Assembly (NCBI GenBank): GCA_947625165.1
Contig: CANQNH010000005.1
Coordinates: 1-39,666, forward strand
From: an uncultured Clostridia bacterium
Lineage (GTDB): Bacteria; Bacillota; Clostridia; Christensenellales; UBA1242
Direction: 5' to 3'
Length of the DNA: 39,666 nucleotides
Every line of letters starts with the position of its first letter. The first letter of the stretch is position 1. Shown in pieces: positions 32,720 through 39,666 of the stretch. The notes beneath the pieces were generated by a model, which saw only the letters and a program-made list of their open reading frames with translations, had not been told where the DNA came from and searched no databases. A program made the position numbers and the translations under genes.

Positions 32720-33232
32720 TTGGGTAAGATTAAAGATTTTTGGGAAAGAATGAAAAAAATGAAACATAAAGAGATTGTTTTTGGGGTTGCCATGGCGCTT
32801 CTTTTTTGCGTTTTGTGTGGGGCTTTTTTCATCAACAAAAAAACTGACAAAACTGAGCAAAATTCGACCAATTCTTTCTCAACAGCGGAGGAATATGTGG
32901 ACTGGGTTGAGAATAAATTGAATAATGTCTTGTCGCAGATTTCGGGTGCAGGCAAAACAAGCGTGATGGTCACTTTGGAGAGCGGGTTTTCATATGACTA
33001 TGCCAAAACAATCGAAAGCCGGACAAGTGGCGGCGGAGATGTTGTCATCACAAGCGAAACGGTGATTTTAGTCAATGGACAACCTGTTGTGGTCAAGGAG
33101 TGGTATCCGGTCATCAGAGGCGTTGTTGTGGTCTGCTCTGGGGCAAAGGACTTTGCAGTGAAAATGAAACTTTTGGAGGCAATTGAAACACTTTTGGAGG
33201 TGGAAGAGAAACAAATAAAAATCCTTTCGTGA
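32720..33232 (+). CDS. spoIIIAG: stage III sporulation protein AG
   Basis: 170 residues. One membrane helix (20-38) and a ring-forming domain (about 55-165, ISGAGKTSVMVTLESG and GVVVVCSGAKD) that stacks in the channel. Starts at TTG 32720; TTGGAGGTGG sits just upstream. Shorter than B. subtilis AG (about 229). Confidence 0.9.
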   Translation: MGKIKDFWERMKKMKHKEIVFGVAMALLFCVLCGAFFINKKTDKTEQNSTNSFSTAEEYVDWVENKLNNVLSQISGAGKTSVMVTLESGFSYDYAKTIESRTSGGGDVVITSETVILVNGQPVVVKEWYPVIRGVVVVCSGAKDFAVKMKLLEAIETLLEVEEKQIKILS

Positions 33233-33506
33233 CGGGTTTTGAGAGGTTGGGAAGAATGCAAAATTGACAGGTTTTGTGCAAGCGGACAAGCAAAAGAAAA
33301 GTTTTTTGACAAAGATGAATGGTGATGAGTTGAAAAACGGAAGAGCAAAAGAAAGTTAAAAGTCGAGAAATTGGGGCAAGCATAAGAAAAAGACGAAAGT
33401 TTTGGAAGACAAACAAAGAGAAGAATGTTTTGAAAGAACCGATGAAAGATAAAGAATGTTGAAAAGAAACAGACGAAAAAGAAAAATTTGAAAAAGGAGA
33501 GGGAAA
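33233..33506 (+). other. purine-rich spacer inside the spoIIIA operon
   Basis: No gene is visible in 274 bp. The coding strand is almost wholly A/G with near-repeats of AAGAATGTT(TT)GAAA (about 33420-33465). Such spacers recur between the genes here. Confidence 0.4.
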
Positions 33507-33974
33507 ATGAAAAAAAGAACAAAAATCATCATACTTTCACTTATGATTGTGCTTTTGGGAGTGACGGGCTATCTCAACATTGTGCTGAACAATTCAATCA
33601 AAGAAACAAATGTCACGGTGACAGCGGGAAGTTATTTCTCGTCCTATCGCAACGACAGGACAAGCACGCGCGACCAAGAATTGTTATACTATGATGCCAT
33701 CATTGAAAGCGGAGAGGCGACAGATGCCGATGTTGTTGCTGCAAAACAAGCAAAATTGGACCTTGTTGCAAGAATGGATGAAGAACTCACCGTTGAGGGC
33801 TTGATTAAGGCTCAGGGCTTTTCAGATTGCGTGATTGCCATCACAAAAAACAAAGTTAATGTTGTTGTGCAAGCGGAAAGTTTGACCGATTTGGAAGTTG
33901 CTCGCATTTGCTCAACTGTGACAAGAGAACTTGAATGTCCAATCAGAAACATTGTGATTTTCTATGCTGAGTGA
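33507..33974 (+). CDS. spoIIIAH: stage III sporulation protein AH
   Basis: 155 residues. An N-terminal anchor (7-25) is followed by a linker and a YscJ-like ring domain (about 90-153, LIKAQGFSDCVIAITKNKV); in B. subtilis AH zips with forespore SpoIIQ. GGAGAGGG precedes the ATG. Last spoIIIA gene. Confidence 0.93.
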   Translation: MKKRTKIIILSLMIVLLGVTGYLNIVLNNSIKETNVTVTAGSYFSSYRNDRTSTRDQELLYYDAIIESGEATDADVVAAKQAKLDLVARMDEELTVEGLIKAQGFSDCVIAITKNKVNVVVQAESLTDLEVARICSTVTRELECPIRNIVIFYAE

Positions 33975-34245
33975 TTTGATTTCTTTCAAGGTTGTTCGCA
34001 AAACTGCTGGCAAAATTTTCCGAAAAACAGTGCAAAATTGCACGCGTTTGGCTGGTCAATGATGAAATAATTCGCACCAAACGAACTCAAAATTGTTTTC
34101 AAAACAAACAATTCTGCAAAGAAAAATGGCTGGAAGATGCACCTTAATTGACAAATTCCGCAAAGAAAATGCAGGAAGATGGGCATTAAATGACAAAACT
34201 TGCCAGCAAAATTTTGAAAGTTGTCAGTTTTTTGTGTTGAATGAT
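33975..34245. repeat. intergenic region with a 44-bp tandem duplication
   Basis: Between spoIIIAH and asp23. Units 34110-34153 and 34154-34195 (starting AATTCTGCAAAGAAAA and AATTCCGCAAAGAAAA) are about 80% alike. Weaker related pieces occur at 33998-34080 and 34199-34220. Confidence 0.6.
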
Positions 34246-34275
34246 TTGCAAATTGCCTTTGGAATATGTTATTAT
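34246..34275 (+). promoter_or_regulatory. promoter of the asp23-nusB-xseAB-proS operon
   Basis: TTGCAA (34246-34251), 18 bp, TATTAT (34270-34275) with extended -10 TGT. Confidence 0.55.
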
Positions 34276-34347
34276 GGAAATGAAAAATCTGTTTTGGAAG
34301 GTTTTGATGTGTGTCAAAATCCTCAAAACTGAAAAGAAGGAGTTTCT

Positions 34348-34713
34348 ATGACAACAAAATCACAAGAGGGAAGTGGAAAAATCACTCTTGACAGAAAAAT
34401 TTTGACATCAATCATCAACCTTGCTGCAAAGGAAATCAACGGGGTGGAGAATGTTTCCAATTCAGAACGACCGTGGTATAAAAAAATGTTCAACAAATAC
34501 GATGACGGCGTTGTCATCAAATTTGAAAAAAATGGGGCGCTCACGGTTGATGTTTTCATCAGCATATATGTGGGCTTCAGCGTCCCCGACATCGCCTATC
34601 GCGTGCAGGAAAACATCCGCAATTCTTTGGCAACAATGGTGGCACTCAAACCTCTGAAAATCAACATCCATGTTGTGAATGTGGAATGCGACAAAGAGGT
34701 TGAAAATGCGTAA
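34348..34713 (+). CDS. Asp23/Gls24 envelope-stress family protein
   Basis: 121 residues of the Asp23 family: GKITLDRKILTSIINLAAKEINGVENV at the start and a hydrophobic VDVFISIYVGFSVPDIAYRVQENI repeat unit. These small proteins gather at the membrane, usually through AmaP, or appear as an nusB neighbour in Clostridia as here. AAGGAG lies 7 bases before the ATG. The stop overlaps the nusB start by 8 bases. Confidence 0.88.
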   Translation: MTTKSQEGSGKITLDRKILTSIINLAAKEINGVENVSNSERPWYKKMFNKYDDGVVIKFEKNGALTVDVFISIYVGFSVPDIAYRVQENIRNSLATMVALKPLKINIHVVNVECDKEVENA

Positions 34714-35092
34714 AACTGCCAGAGAGAATGCGTTTAAACTTGTGTTTGAAAGCCTGTTTCATCAACCTGACGAACTTCTTTCCAGTCAAAATTTGGAAGA
34801 ACTGAAAAAAGAGGACGACCAAAAGTTTTTTGAGCAGATTATGAACGCCTTTCACGAGCATAGGGACGAACTTAAAGAAAAAATCGAAAAAAATTTGAAA
34901 AATTTTTCGTATGACCGACTTTTCAAGATTGACCTCGCACTTGTCTATGTCGCACTTTGCGAAATTCTGTTTTGCGGCACTCCAAAGGCGGTGGCAATCA
35001 ATGAAGCACTTGAACTTGCAAAAACTTACAGCACTCAGAAATCACACAAATTCATAAATGGTCTGATTTCTGCAATAATCAAAGAAGAATGA
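34706..35092 (+). CDS. nusB: transcription antitermination factor NusB
   Basis: 128 residues, helical RNA-binding protein of the rRNA antitermination complex, binding boxA with S10. Signature: TARENAFKLVFESLF (4-18), LALVYVALCEILF and the closing KSHKFINGLISAI. Start ATG 34706 has AGAGG upstream; upstream start 34679 is less likely. Overlaps both neighbours. Confidence 0.93.
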   Translation: MRKTARENAFKLVFESLFHQPDELLSSQNLEELKKEDDQKFFEQIMNAFHEHRDELKEKIEKNLKNFSYDRLFKIDLALVYVALCEILFCGTPKAVAINEALELAKTYSTQKSHKFINGLISAIIKEE

Positions 35093-36267
35093 ACACAATA
35101 ACCGTCACAAAGTTTAATAACTATGTCAAAAACATTTTCAACGCAGAGGAACTTCTCCACAACATTCAAATTGTGGGAGAAGTTTTTGGCGTTTCTGTGT
35201 CGAAAAGTGCGGTCTATTTCTCAATTAAGGACGAGGAAAGTTCTCTTCCTTGCGTTTCGTTTTATTCTGACATCGCCAGCACTTTGGATGAGGGCGCTTC
35301 CGTTGTTGTCACCGGGTCGCCGAATTTTTACACCAAAAGCGGTCGTTTCAATTTTGTTGTTTCAAAGGTTGAGCCTTTTGGACAAGGGGTTTTGTTTCAA
35401 AGATTTTTGGAACTGAAAGATAAACTTGCCAAAGAGGGACTTTTTGACCAACAACACAAAAAAGAAATGCCGAAAAGCATAAGGCGTATTGGCGTGGTGA
35501 CATCGAAGGATGGGGCGGTCATCCAAGACATCAAAAATGTGGCTTGGAGAAGAAATCCGTCAGTTGATATTGTGCTTTTTGACTGCAAAGTGCAGGGCAA
35601 CGGAGCCGAATTTGAAATTGCCGATGGCATCAACTTTTTTTCAAACTATGACGGCGTTGATGTTGTGATTGTTGCGCGTGGCGGCGGAAGTTTGGACGAC
35701 CTGTGGGCATACAACACCGAAACGGTGGCGCGGGCAACATATGAGTGTCAAAAACCAATCGTTTCGGCGGTTGGACACGAGGTTGACTTCACCATCATTG
35801 ATTTTGTCAGTGACCTTCGTGCGCCAACACCAAGTGCAGCGGCAGAACTTTTGACCAAAGACACCAAAAATTTGCAGGAGACATTCAAACGAGAAATTGG
35901 GCGGCTGTCCAGACTTCTTGACAGCATTCTTGCCGAAAAAACAATGCTGTTTCAAGGCACAAAAAACATCTTTGTTGAGCTTTTTGAGGACAGGCTGAAA
36001 GAGGAGAGCGTCAAACTGAAAAAACTGACAAGCACGCTTTCAACCAAACTCGCCACAATGTTGGTGGAGAAGGACTATGCCCTCAAACTGAAACTTGCCA
36101 ACCTCAATCAACGCAATCCGCTTGACATTTTGGCACTTGGATATGCTAAAATTGAACAACAAGGCAAAAATATTGGCAAACTTGCCCAACTTGACGCAGC
36201 AAGGGAATTTGAGATAAATTTTGTTGATGGCAAAGTGACGGCAAAAGCAAGCAAAAAAGAAATGTGA
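35089..36267 (+). CDS. xseA: exodeoxyribonuclease VII large subunit
   Basis: 392 residues (B. subtilis 448). Degrades single-stranded DNA with XseB. N-terminal OB fold (IVGEVFGVSVSKSAVYFSIKD), then the catalytic core with DVVIVARGGGSLDDLWAYN, PIVSAVGHEVDFTIIDFVSDLRAPTPSAAAEL, and a coiled-coil tail. ATG overlaps the nusB stop (ATGA). Confidence 0.95.
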   Translation: MNTITVTKFNNYVKNIFNAEELLHNIQIVGEVFGVSVSKSAVYFSIKDEESSLPCVSFYSDIASTLDEGASVVVTGSPNFYTKSGRFNFVVSKVEPFGQGVLFQRFLELKDKLAKEGLFDQQHKKEMPKSIRRIGVVTSKDGAVIQDIKNVAWRRNPSVDIVLFDCKVQGNGAEFEIADGINFFSNYDGVDVVIVARGGGSLDDLWAYNTETVARATYECQKPIVSAVGHEVDFTIIDFVSDLRAPTPSAAAELLTKDTKNLQETFKREIGRLSRLLDSILAEKTMLFQGTKNIFVELFEDRLKEESVKLKKLTSTLSTKLATMLVEKDYALKLKLANLNQRNPLDILALGYAKIEQQGKNIGKLAQLDAAREFEINFVDGKVTAKASKKEM

Positions 36268-36489
36268 CGAAAAGTTTTTGGAAAAGGAATTTGAAAACTC
36301 AAATCCAATCAGAACAATCCAATCCAAATAATCGAAACAATCAACTCCAAATAATTAACTCCAAACAAAAAACGATGCAACGCGATGGGCATTTGGAAAA
36401 ATTAAAAAACAAAAGAACGAAAACAAAGAACGGAAAAACAAGAAAAAATAAAAAAAGAAAAACCAAAAAAGTTAAAGGAGAGCAAAAAA
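36268..36489 (+). other. A-rich repetitive spacer between xseA and xseB
   Basis: 222 bp with near-repeats of AATCCAA(T/A) (36301-36365) followed by a lysine-codon-like AAA-rich stretch. xseA and xseB normally overlap, so this insertion of spacer is unusual. The Lys/Arg-rich 78-codon frame is not supported. Confidence 0.45.
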
Positions 36490-36693
36490 ATGACATTTGA
36501 AGATGCAATCAAAGAGATTGAAGAGATTATTCAAAAACTTGAAAGTGAAAACTTGCCATTAAAGACTGCGCAAGGCCTTTTTGAGAGGGCATCAACACTT
36601 GCAAAATTTTCGCAGGAAGAACTTGCAAAAAGTTCGGGCAAACTTTTGCTGATAAAGAAACAACTTGATGAAATTGTGGAGGAGGAAATATGA
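36490..36693 (+). CDS. xseB: exodeoxyribonuclease VII small subunit
   Basis: 67 residues, short coiled-coil partner of XseA: TFEDAIKEIEEIIQKLESENLPL is the family signature. AAAGGAGAG lies before the ATG. Its stop overlaps the proS start. Confidence 0.92.
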   Translation: MTFEDAIKEIEEIIQKLESENLPLKTAQGLFERASTLAKFSQEELAKSSGKLLLIKKQLDEIVEEEI

Positions 36694-38408
36694 AACTGTC
36701 AAAACTTGTTGGAGAGCGTCTGAAAGACGTTCCAAGCGGGGCAACACTCCGAAGCCACATATATCTTTTGCGTGCGGGCTACATAAAACAGGTCAGTGCG
36801 GGGATTTTCACGCTTATGCCACCGGCACAGCGGGTGAACTTGAAAATTCAAAATATCATCAGGGAGGAGATGAACGCTGTTGGCGGTCAAGAGGTGCTTT
36901 TCCCGGTTGTTATGCCGCGCGAACTTTGGGATTTGAGTGGAAGATATTCCTCAATCAAGGATGAAATGGTCAGATTTAAGGACCGAACGCAGCACGATAT
37001 GTTGCTTGGAATGACGCACGAAGAGGCGGCTGTGCATATGGCGCTGAACACCATAAAAAGTTATGACCAACTGCCGTTTATGGTGTATCAAATTCAAACC
37101 AAATTCCGTGACGAAGCCAGACCTCGTGGCGGGCTTATCCGTGCGCGTGAGTTCACGATGAAAGACGCCTATTCTTTCCACGCAACGCAAGAGGATTTGG
37201 CAGCATACTATCAAAAGGTTTTTGATGCCTATATGCGCATTTTCAAACGCATTGGCTTCAAGAAATTTGTTGCTGTTGAGGGCGACAACGGAATGATGGG
37301 CGGCAAGGTTTCGCACGAGTTTATGGCGGTGACTGATGCGGGCGAAGATAAACTTGTGATTTGCAAGTCGTGTGGCTATTCCAGCAATATGGAAGTTGCT
37401 GTTTCCGTCAAAGATGAAAACGATGGCACAGTTTTGGGCGAAATCACAGAGGTTTTCACCGGAAACGCACACACCATTGATGAAGTTTGCGCCTTTTTGG
37501 AAACTGATGCAAAACACACCGCAAAGGCAGTTTGCTATAAAACCGATGACGGCAGACTTGTTGTGGCATTCCTGCGTGGTGACCATGATGTGAACGAAGC
37601 AAAACTTCAAAAGATTGCACGAAGTGAACTTTCGCCAGTTGATGTCGAAGAATTTGGTCTTTGCGCAGGCAACATTGGGTGCATAAATCTGAATGTTCCA
37701 GGAGACAGCGTTGTTGCTTTTGACAAGAGTTTGCAGGGGCTTGAAAACTTCATAACAGGTGCAAACAAGAAAGATTTTCACCTTAAAAATGTTTCGGCAT
37801 CGCGAGACCTTGCCGGAGTGGAATTTGTTGACATTGCACTTGTCAAAGAGGGCGAAAAATGTGTTCACTGCGGGGCAGAACTTTCTTTCACGCGCGGAAT
37901 TGAGATTGGAAACATCTTCCAACTTGGAACAAGATACACAAAACAGATGGGAATGAAGGTGACAATGCCAGACGGAACTGCCAAAGAGGCGGTGATGGGT
38001 TGCTATGGCATTGGGGTTGGTCGAAGTTTGGAAAGCATAATTGAGGAAAAGGCTGACGACAAAGGGCTTATTTGGCCAATGAGCATCGCGCCTTGGCAGG
38101 TGCATTTCTGCCCATTGAGGCTTGATGATGAAAATGTTGGCGTTTTGGCGGAGGAACTATATCGCGAAATGGAAAAAGCCGGCATTGAGGTGCTTTTTGA
38201 TGACAGAAACTTGTCTGCCGGCATCAAACTGACGGACAGCGAACTTATGGGCATTCCAATCAGAGTGCTGATAAGTCCAAAAACGATTGTCAATGGTCAG
38301 GCGGAGGTTACAATTCGCGAAACGGGAGAGAAGTTGTTTATCAATTTTGCCGATTTGATTTCCGAACTGAAAGAAATGATAAGAGGCGATTTGGAAGAAC
38401 TGAACTGA
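36690..38408 (+). CDS. proS: prolyl-tRNA synthetase, bacterial type
   Basis: 572 residues, class II synthetase with the bacterial insertion (editing) domain in the middle (about 220-370). Motifs: motif 1 around AQRVNLKIQNIIREEMN, motif 2 FRDEARPRGGLIRAREFTMKDAYSF, motif 3 GCYGIGVGRSLESII, and the C-terminal anticodon-binding domain (DRNLSAGIKLTDSELMGIP). GGAGGAAAT precedes the ATG, overlapping xseB by 4 bases (ATGA). Confidence 0.96.
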   Translation: MKLSKLVGERLKDVPSGATLRSHIYLLRAGYIKQVSAGIFTLMPPAQRVNLKIQNIIREEMNAVGGQEVLFPVVMPRELWDLSGRYSSIKDEMVRFKDRTQHDMLLGMTHEEAAVHMALNTIKSYDQLPFMVYQIQTKFRDEARPRGGLIRAREFTMKDAYSFHATQEDLAAYYQKVFDAYMRIFKRIGFKKFVAVEGDNGMMGGKVSHEFMAVTDAGEDKLVICKSCGYSSNMEVAVSVKDENDGTVLGEITEVFTGNAHTIDEVCAFLETDAKHTAKAVCYKTDDGRLVVAFLRGDHDVNEAKLQKIARSELSPVDVEEFGLCAGNIGCINLNVPGDSVVAFDKSLQGLENFITGANKKDFHLKNVSASRDLAGVEFVDIALVKEGEKCVHCGAELSFTRGIEIGNIFQLGTRYTKQMGMKVTMPDGTAKEAVMGCYGIGVGRSLESIIEEKADDKGLIWPMSIAPWQVHFCPLRLDDENVGVLAEELYREMEKAGIEVLFDDRNLSAGIKLTDSELMGIPIRVLISPKTIVNGQAEVTIRETGEKLFINFADLISELKEMIRGDLEELN

Positions 38409-38584
38409 TGCGCGCTTGCTTGTTGCAACAAAAATTTTGTCTGATAAGCAACAAGTCTTTTGTTGATGAAAACCTTCCGAAAGGAATAATCAAACACGGA
38501 CACGAAAAAAAACAAATTTAAAACAAAACAATTTTAAGAATTAACAAACAGAAAAGGACAAATAGAAAACCGAAAATAAAAAAC

Positions 38585-38617
38585 AAAACAGGGCTTGGAA
38601 AAAGTCTTGTTTTTTTA
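38585..38617 (+). terminator. intrinsic terminator after proS
   Basis: 12-bp stem with two G-U pairs (38585-38596 with 38602-38613), 5-base loop, T run after it. Upstream 38409-38584 is A-rich with no gene. Confidence 0.75.
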
Positions 38618-38754
38618 TCAAAAGACAGCATTATTTTGAAGATGTTATGCCATTTATTTTCTCAACTTATTTTTGAAAGGTGATGACATCGTTTTCTCAG
38701 TTTTTTTGGAAGATGGTGCTTATATTCTATCTCAATATTTTTGAAAAAAAGGTC

Positions 38755-38783
38755 TTGATTTTGCTTTGCTGATGTGATATAAT
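38755..38783 (+). promoter_or_regulatory. promoter of the 38812 gene
   Basis: TTGATT (38755-38760), 17 bp, TATAAT (38778-38783) with extended TGA. Confidence 0.8.
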
Positions 38784-38811
38784 CAAACTTGGAAACACAA
38801 AGGAGAAAATT

Positions 38812-39666
38812 ATGACAACAGAACAAATTTCAAAGATTGCTCAGGAGCAAAATCTGCCTTATGATTTTGTGGAACTCTATTTTGAAGAATTTGAGAAGAT
38901 TTTTCGCAAAAATTTTTGCTTCACTGACAAAGAAATAGCAAAAAGCATTGAACAAATTTTCAAATCCAAAGACGAAGAGGCGGTGGAATATTTCTTTGAC
39001 ATCTTTCAAAAATACGCATCTTTGCAAGCATCATCAAAAACTTTGACTGATGATGAAAAAATTTCCAGACGCCAACTTGCCGAAAGGATTGTTTCAAAGG
39101 CGGTTGACCTCTATCAAAAAGGAAGTCGAAAAATCAAAAACGAGTTTTTTGACGCTTTGAAAGAGGCGGAGAGTTATGGCATTGACCCATATCGCATCTC
39201 AAACAAGACAACTTTCAGAGGGCTGACTGTGGATGCTTTCCAAAAGAGCCTGAAAGCGCTTGTTGAGGAGACATATGTTGACCTCAACACAGAAAAAGAC
39301 TTCAAACTTTTTGAAGATATGGACGATGTGAAAGCAATGTTTGAGGAGTGCAGTTCGGTTGCTTGCAAATTCAATGCAGACACCATTCAAGATGTTTTGG
39401 GACTTCTCAGTAATTTCACCTATGACAAAGAGCATAAAGTGTTCTATGGCAATGTCAACTATGTGAATATGGTGCGAAAAAGCAAGCAGATTTTGATACA
39501 GCCACTTTCAAGATTGGAAGAAACAATGGAATTTCTTGAAAAGAACTTCACTGACCCAAAAGACCCGTCTTCAAAGGCAGAACTTGTCAAGAAAATAGAC
39601 GAAAACCCAACAATTTTGCTGCTTTCGCCTGACAAAGTGCTTTCGTTCGAGAAAAAACTTGTTTCT
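38812..39666 (+). CDS. unrecognised protein, 5' part only
   Basis: Open from ATG 38812 to the window edge with no stop (285 codons seen). AAAGGAGA lies 7 bases before the ATG and a good promoter is upstream. The product is soluble and helical with many acidic and lysine residues; no signal peptide, membrane helix or known motif. Near the edge it reads PTILLLSPDKVLSFEKKL, loosely like the repeats of organelle mTERF proteins, but that is not enough to assign it. Confidence 0.85.
   Translation, partial: MTTEQISKIAQEQNLPYDFVELYFEEFEKIFRKNFCFTDKEIAKSIEQIFKSKDEEAVEYFFDIFQKYASLQASSKTLTDDEKISRRQLAERIVSKAVDLYQKGSRKIKNEFFDALKEAESYGIDPYRISNKTTFRGLTVDAFQKSLKALVEETYVDLNTEKDFKLFEDMDDVKAMFEECSSVACKFNADTIQDVLGLLSNFTYDKEHKVFYGNVNYVNMVRKSKQILIQPLSRLEETMEFLEKNFTDPKDPSSKAELVKKIDENPTILLLSPDKVLSFEKKLVS

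Noticed and set aside
36264-36500. 78-codon Lys/Asn-rich open frame between xseA and xseB
   Set aside because: Starts inside the xseA stop region without a ribosome site and reads through repetitive A-rich DNA into xseB.
36951-38105. 384-codon antisense frame
   Set aside because: Shadow of proS, with no family resemblance or ribosome site.

Overview
The window looks like a chromosomal segment of an endospore-forming, low-GC member of the Bacillota, most likely an uncultured Clostridia lineage. The evidence is a complete spoIIIAA-AH operon, spoIVB, a SpoIIM-like protein, a dacF-type carboxypeptidase, a large (Alu-containing) SRP RNA, AT-rich A/T-tract intergenic DNA, strong Shine-Dalgarno sites and several TTG starts. 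I see no phage, transposase, CRISPR array, rRNA or tRNA.

Layout: 1-157 is the 3' end of an unrecognised gene. 465-8006 is a translation/RNA operon (rimP, nusA, ylxR, ylxQ, infB, rbfA, nrnA, truB) behind a strong promoter and a leader hairpin. 8139-9813 holds an endonuclease IV-like gene and efp. 10002-10432 is a small lipoprotein behind a perfect consensus promoter. A thymidine kinase fused to an extra C-terminal domain (minus), lepA (plus, with an apparent in-frame internal deletion), an orphan gene at 13804 and a divergent Rho-like protein without a P-loop (minus) follow. 16115-20081 has a COG2509-type flavoprotein, an unknown gene and a PLP enzyme of the methionine gamma-lyase/'aluminum resistance' family. 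20347-26331 is the first sporulation cluster (SpoIIM-like, dacF, a PadR-membrane fusion, a YgjP-like metalloprotease, spoIVB). An Xer-like recombinase and the SRP RNA gene lie on the minus strand at 26560-28234. 28422-33974 is spoIIIAA-AH. 34246-38408 is asp23-nusB-xseA-xseB-proS, and an unknown gene runs off the right edge from 38812.

The sporulation genes would work together: SpoIIIAA-AH form the mother-cell side of the feeding-tube channel, SpoIIM acts in engulfment, the DacF-type enzyme trims peptidoglycan, and SpoIVB is the forespore signalling protease that triggers pro-sigma-K processing.

The most notable things not explained by ordinary annotation are: (1) a dispersed family of palindromic half-sites with a TGCATAA(T/C)ACMACA core at five loci, including inside the dacF signal-peptide codons and inside the spoIIIA operon; (2) a full-length Rho-like protein whose ATPase motifs are gone; (3) two strong promoters whose predicted start point falls on the ATG (leaderless mRNAs); (4) LepA missing about 30 residues of domain II; (5) a PadR regulator tethered to a four-helix membrane domain by a long disordered linker carrying a thrice-repeated DDAV motif; and (6) a thymidine kinase fused to a DUF6508-like domain. 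All family assignments are from reading the translations; no database search was run.
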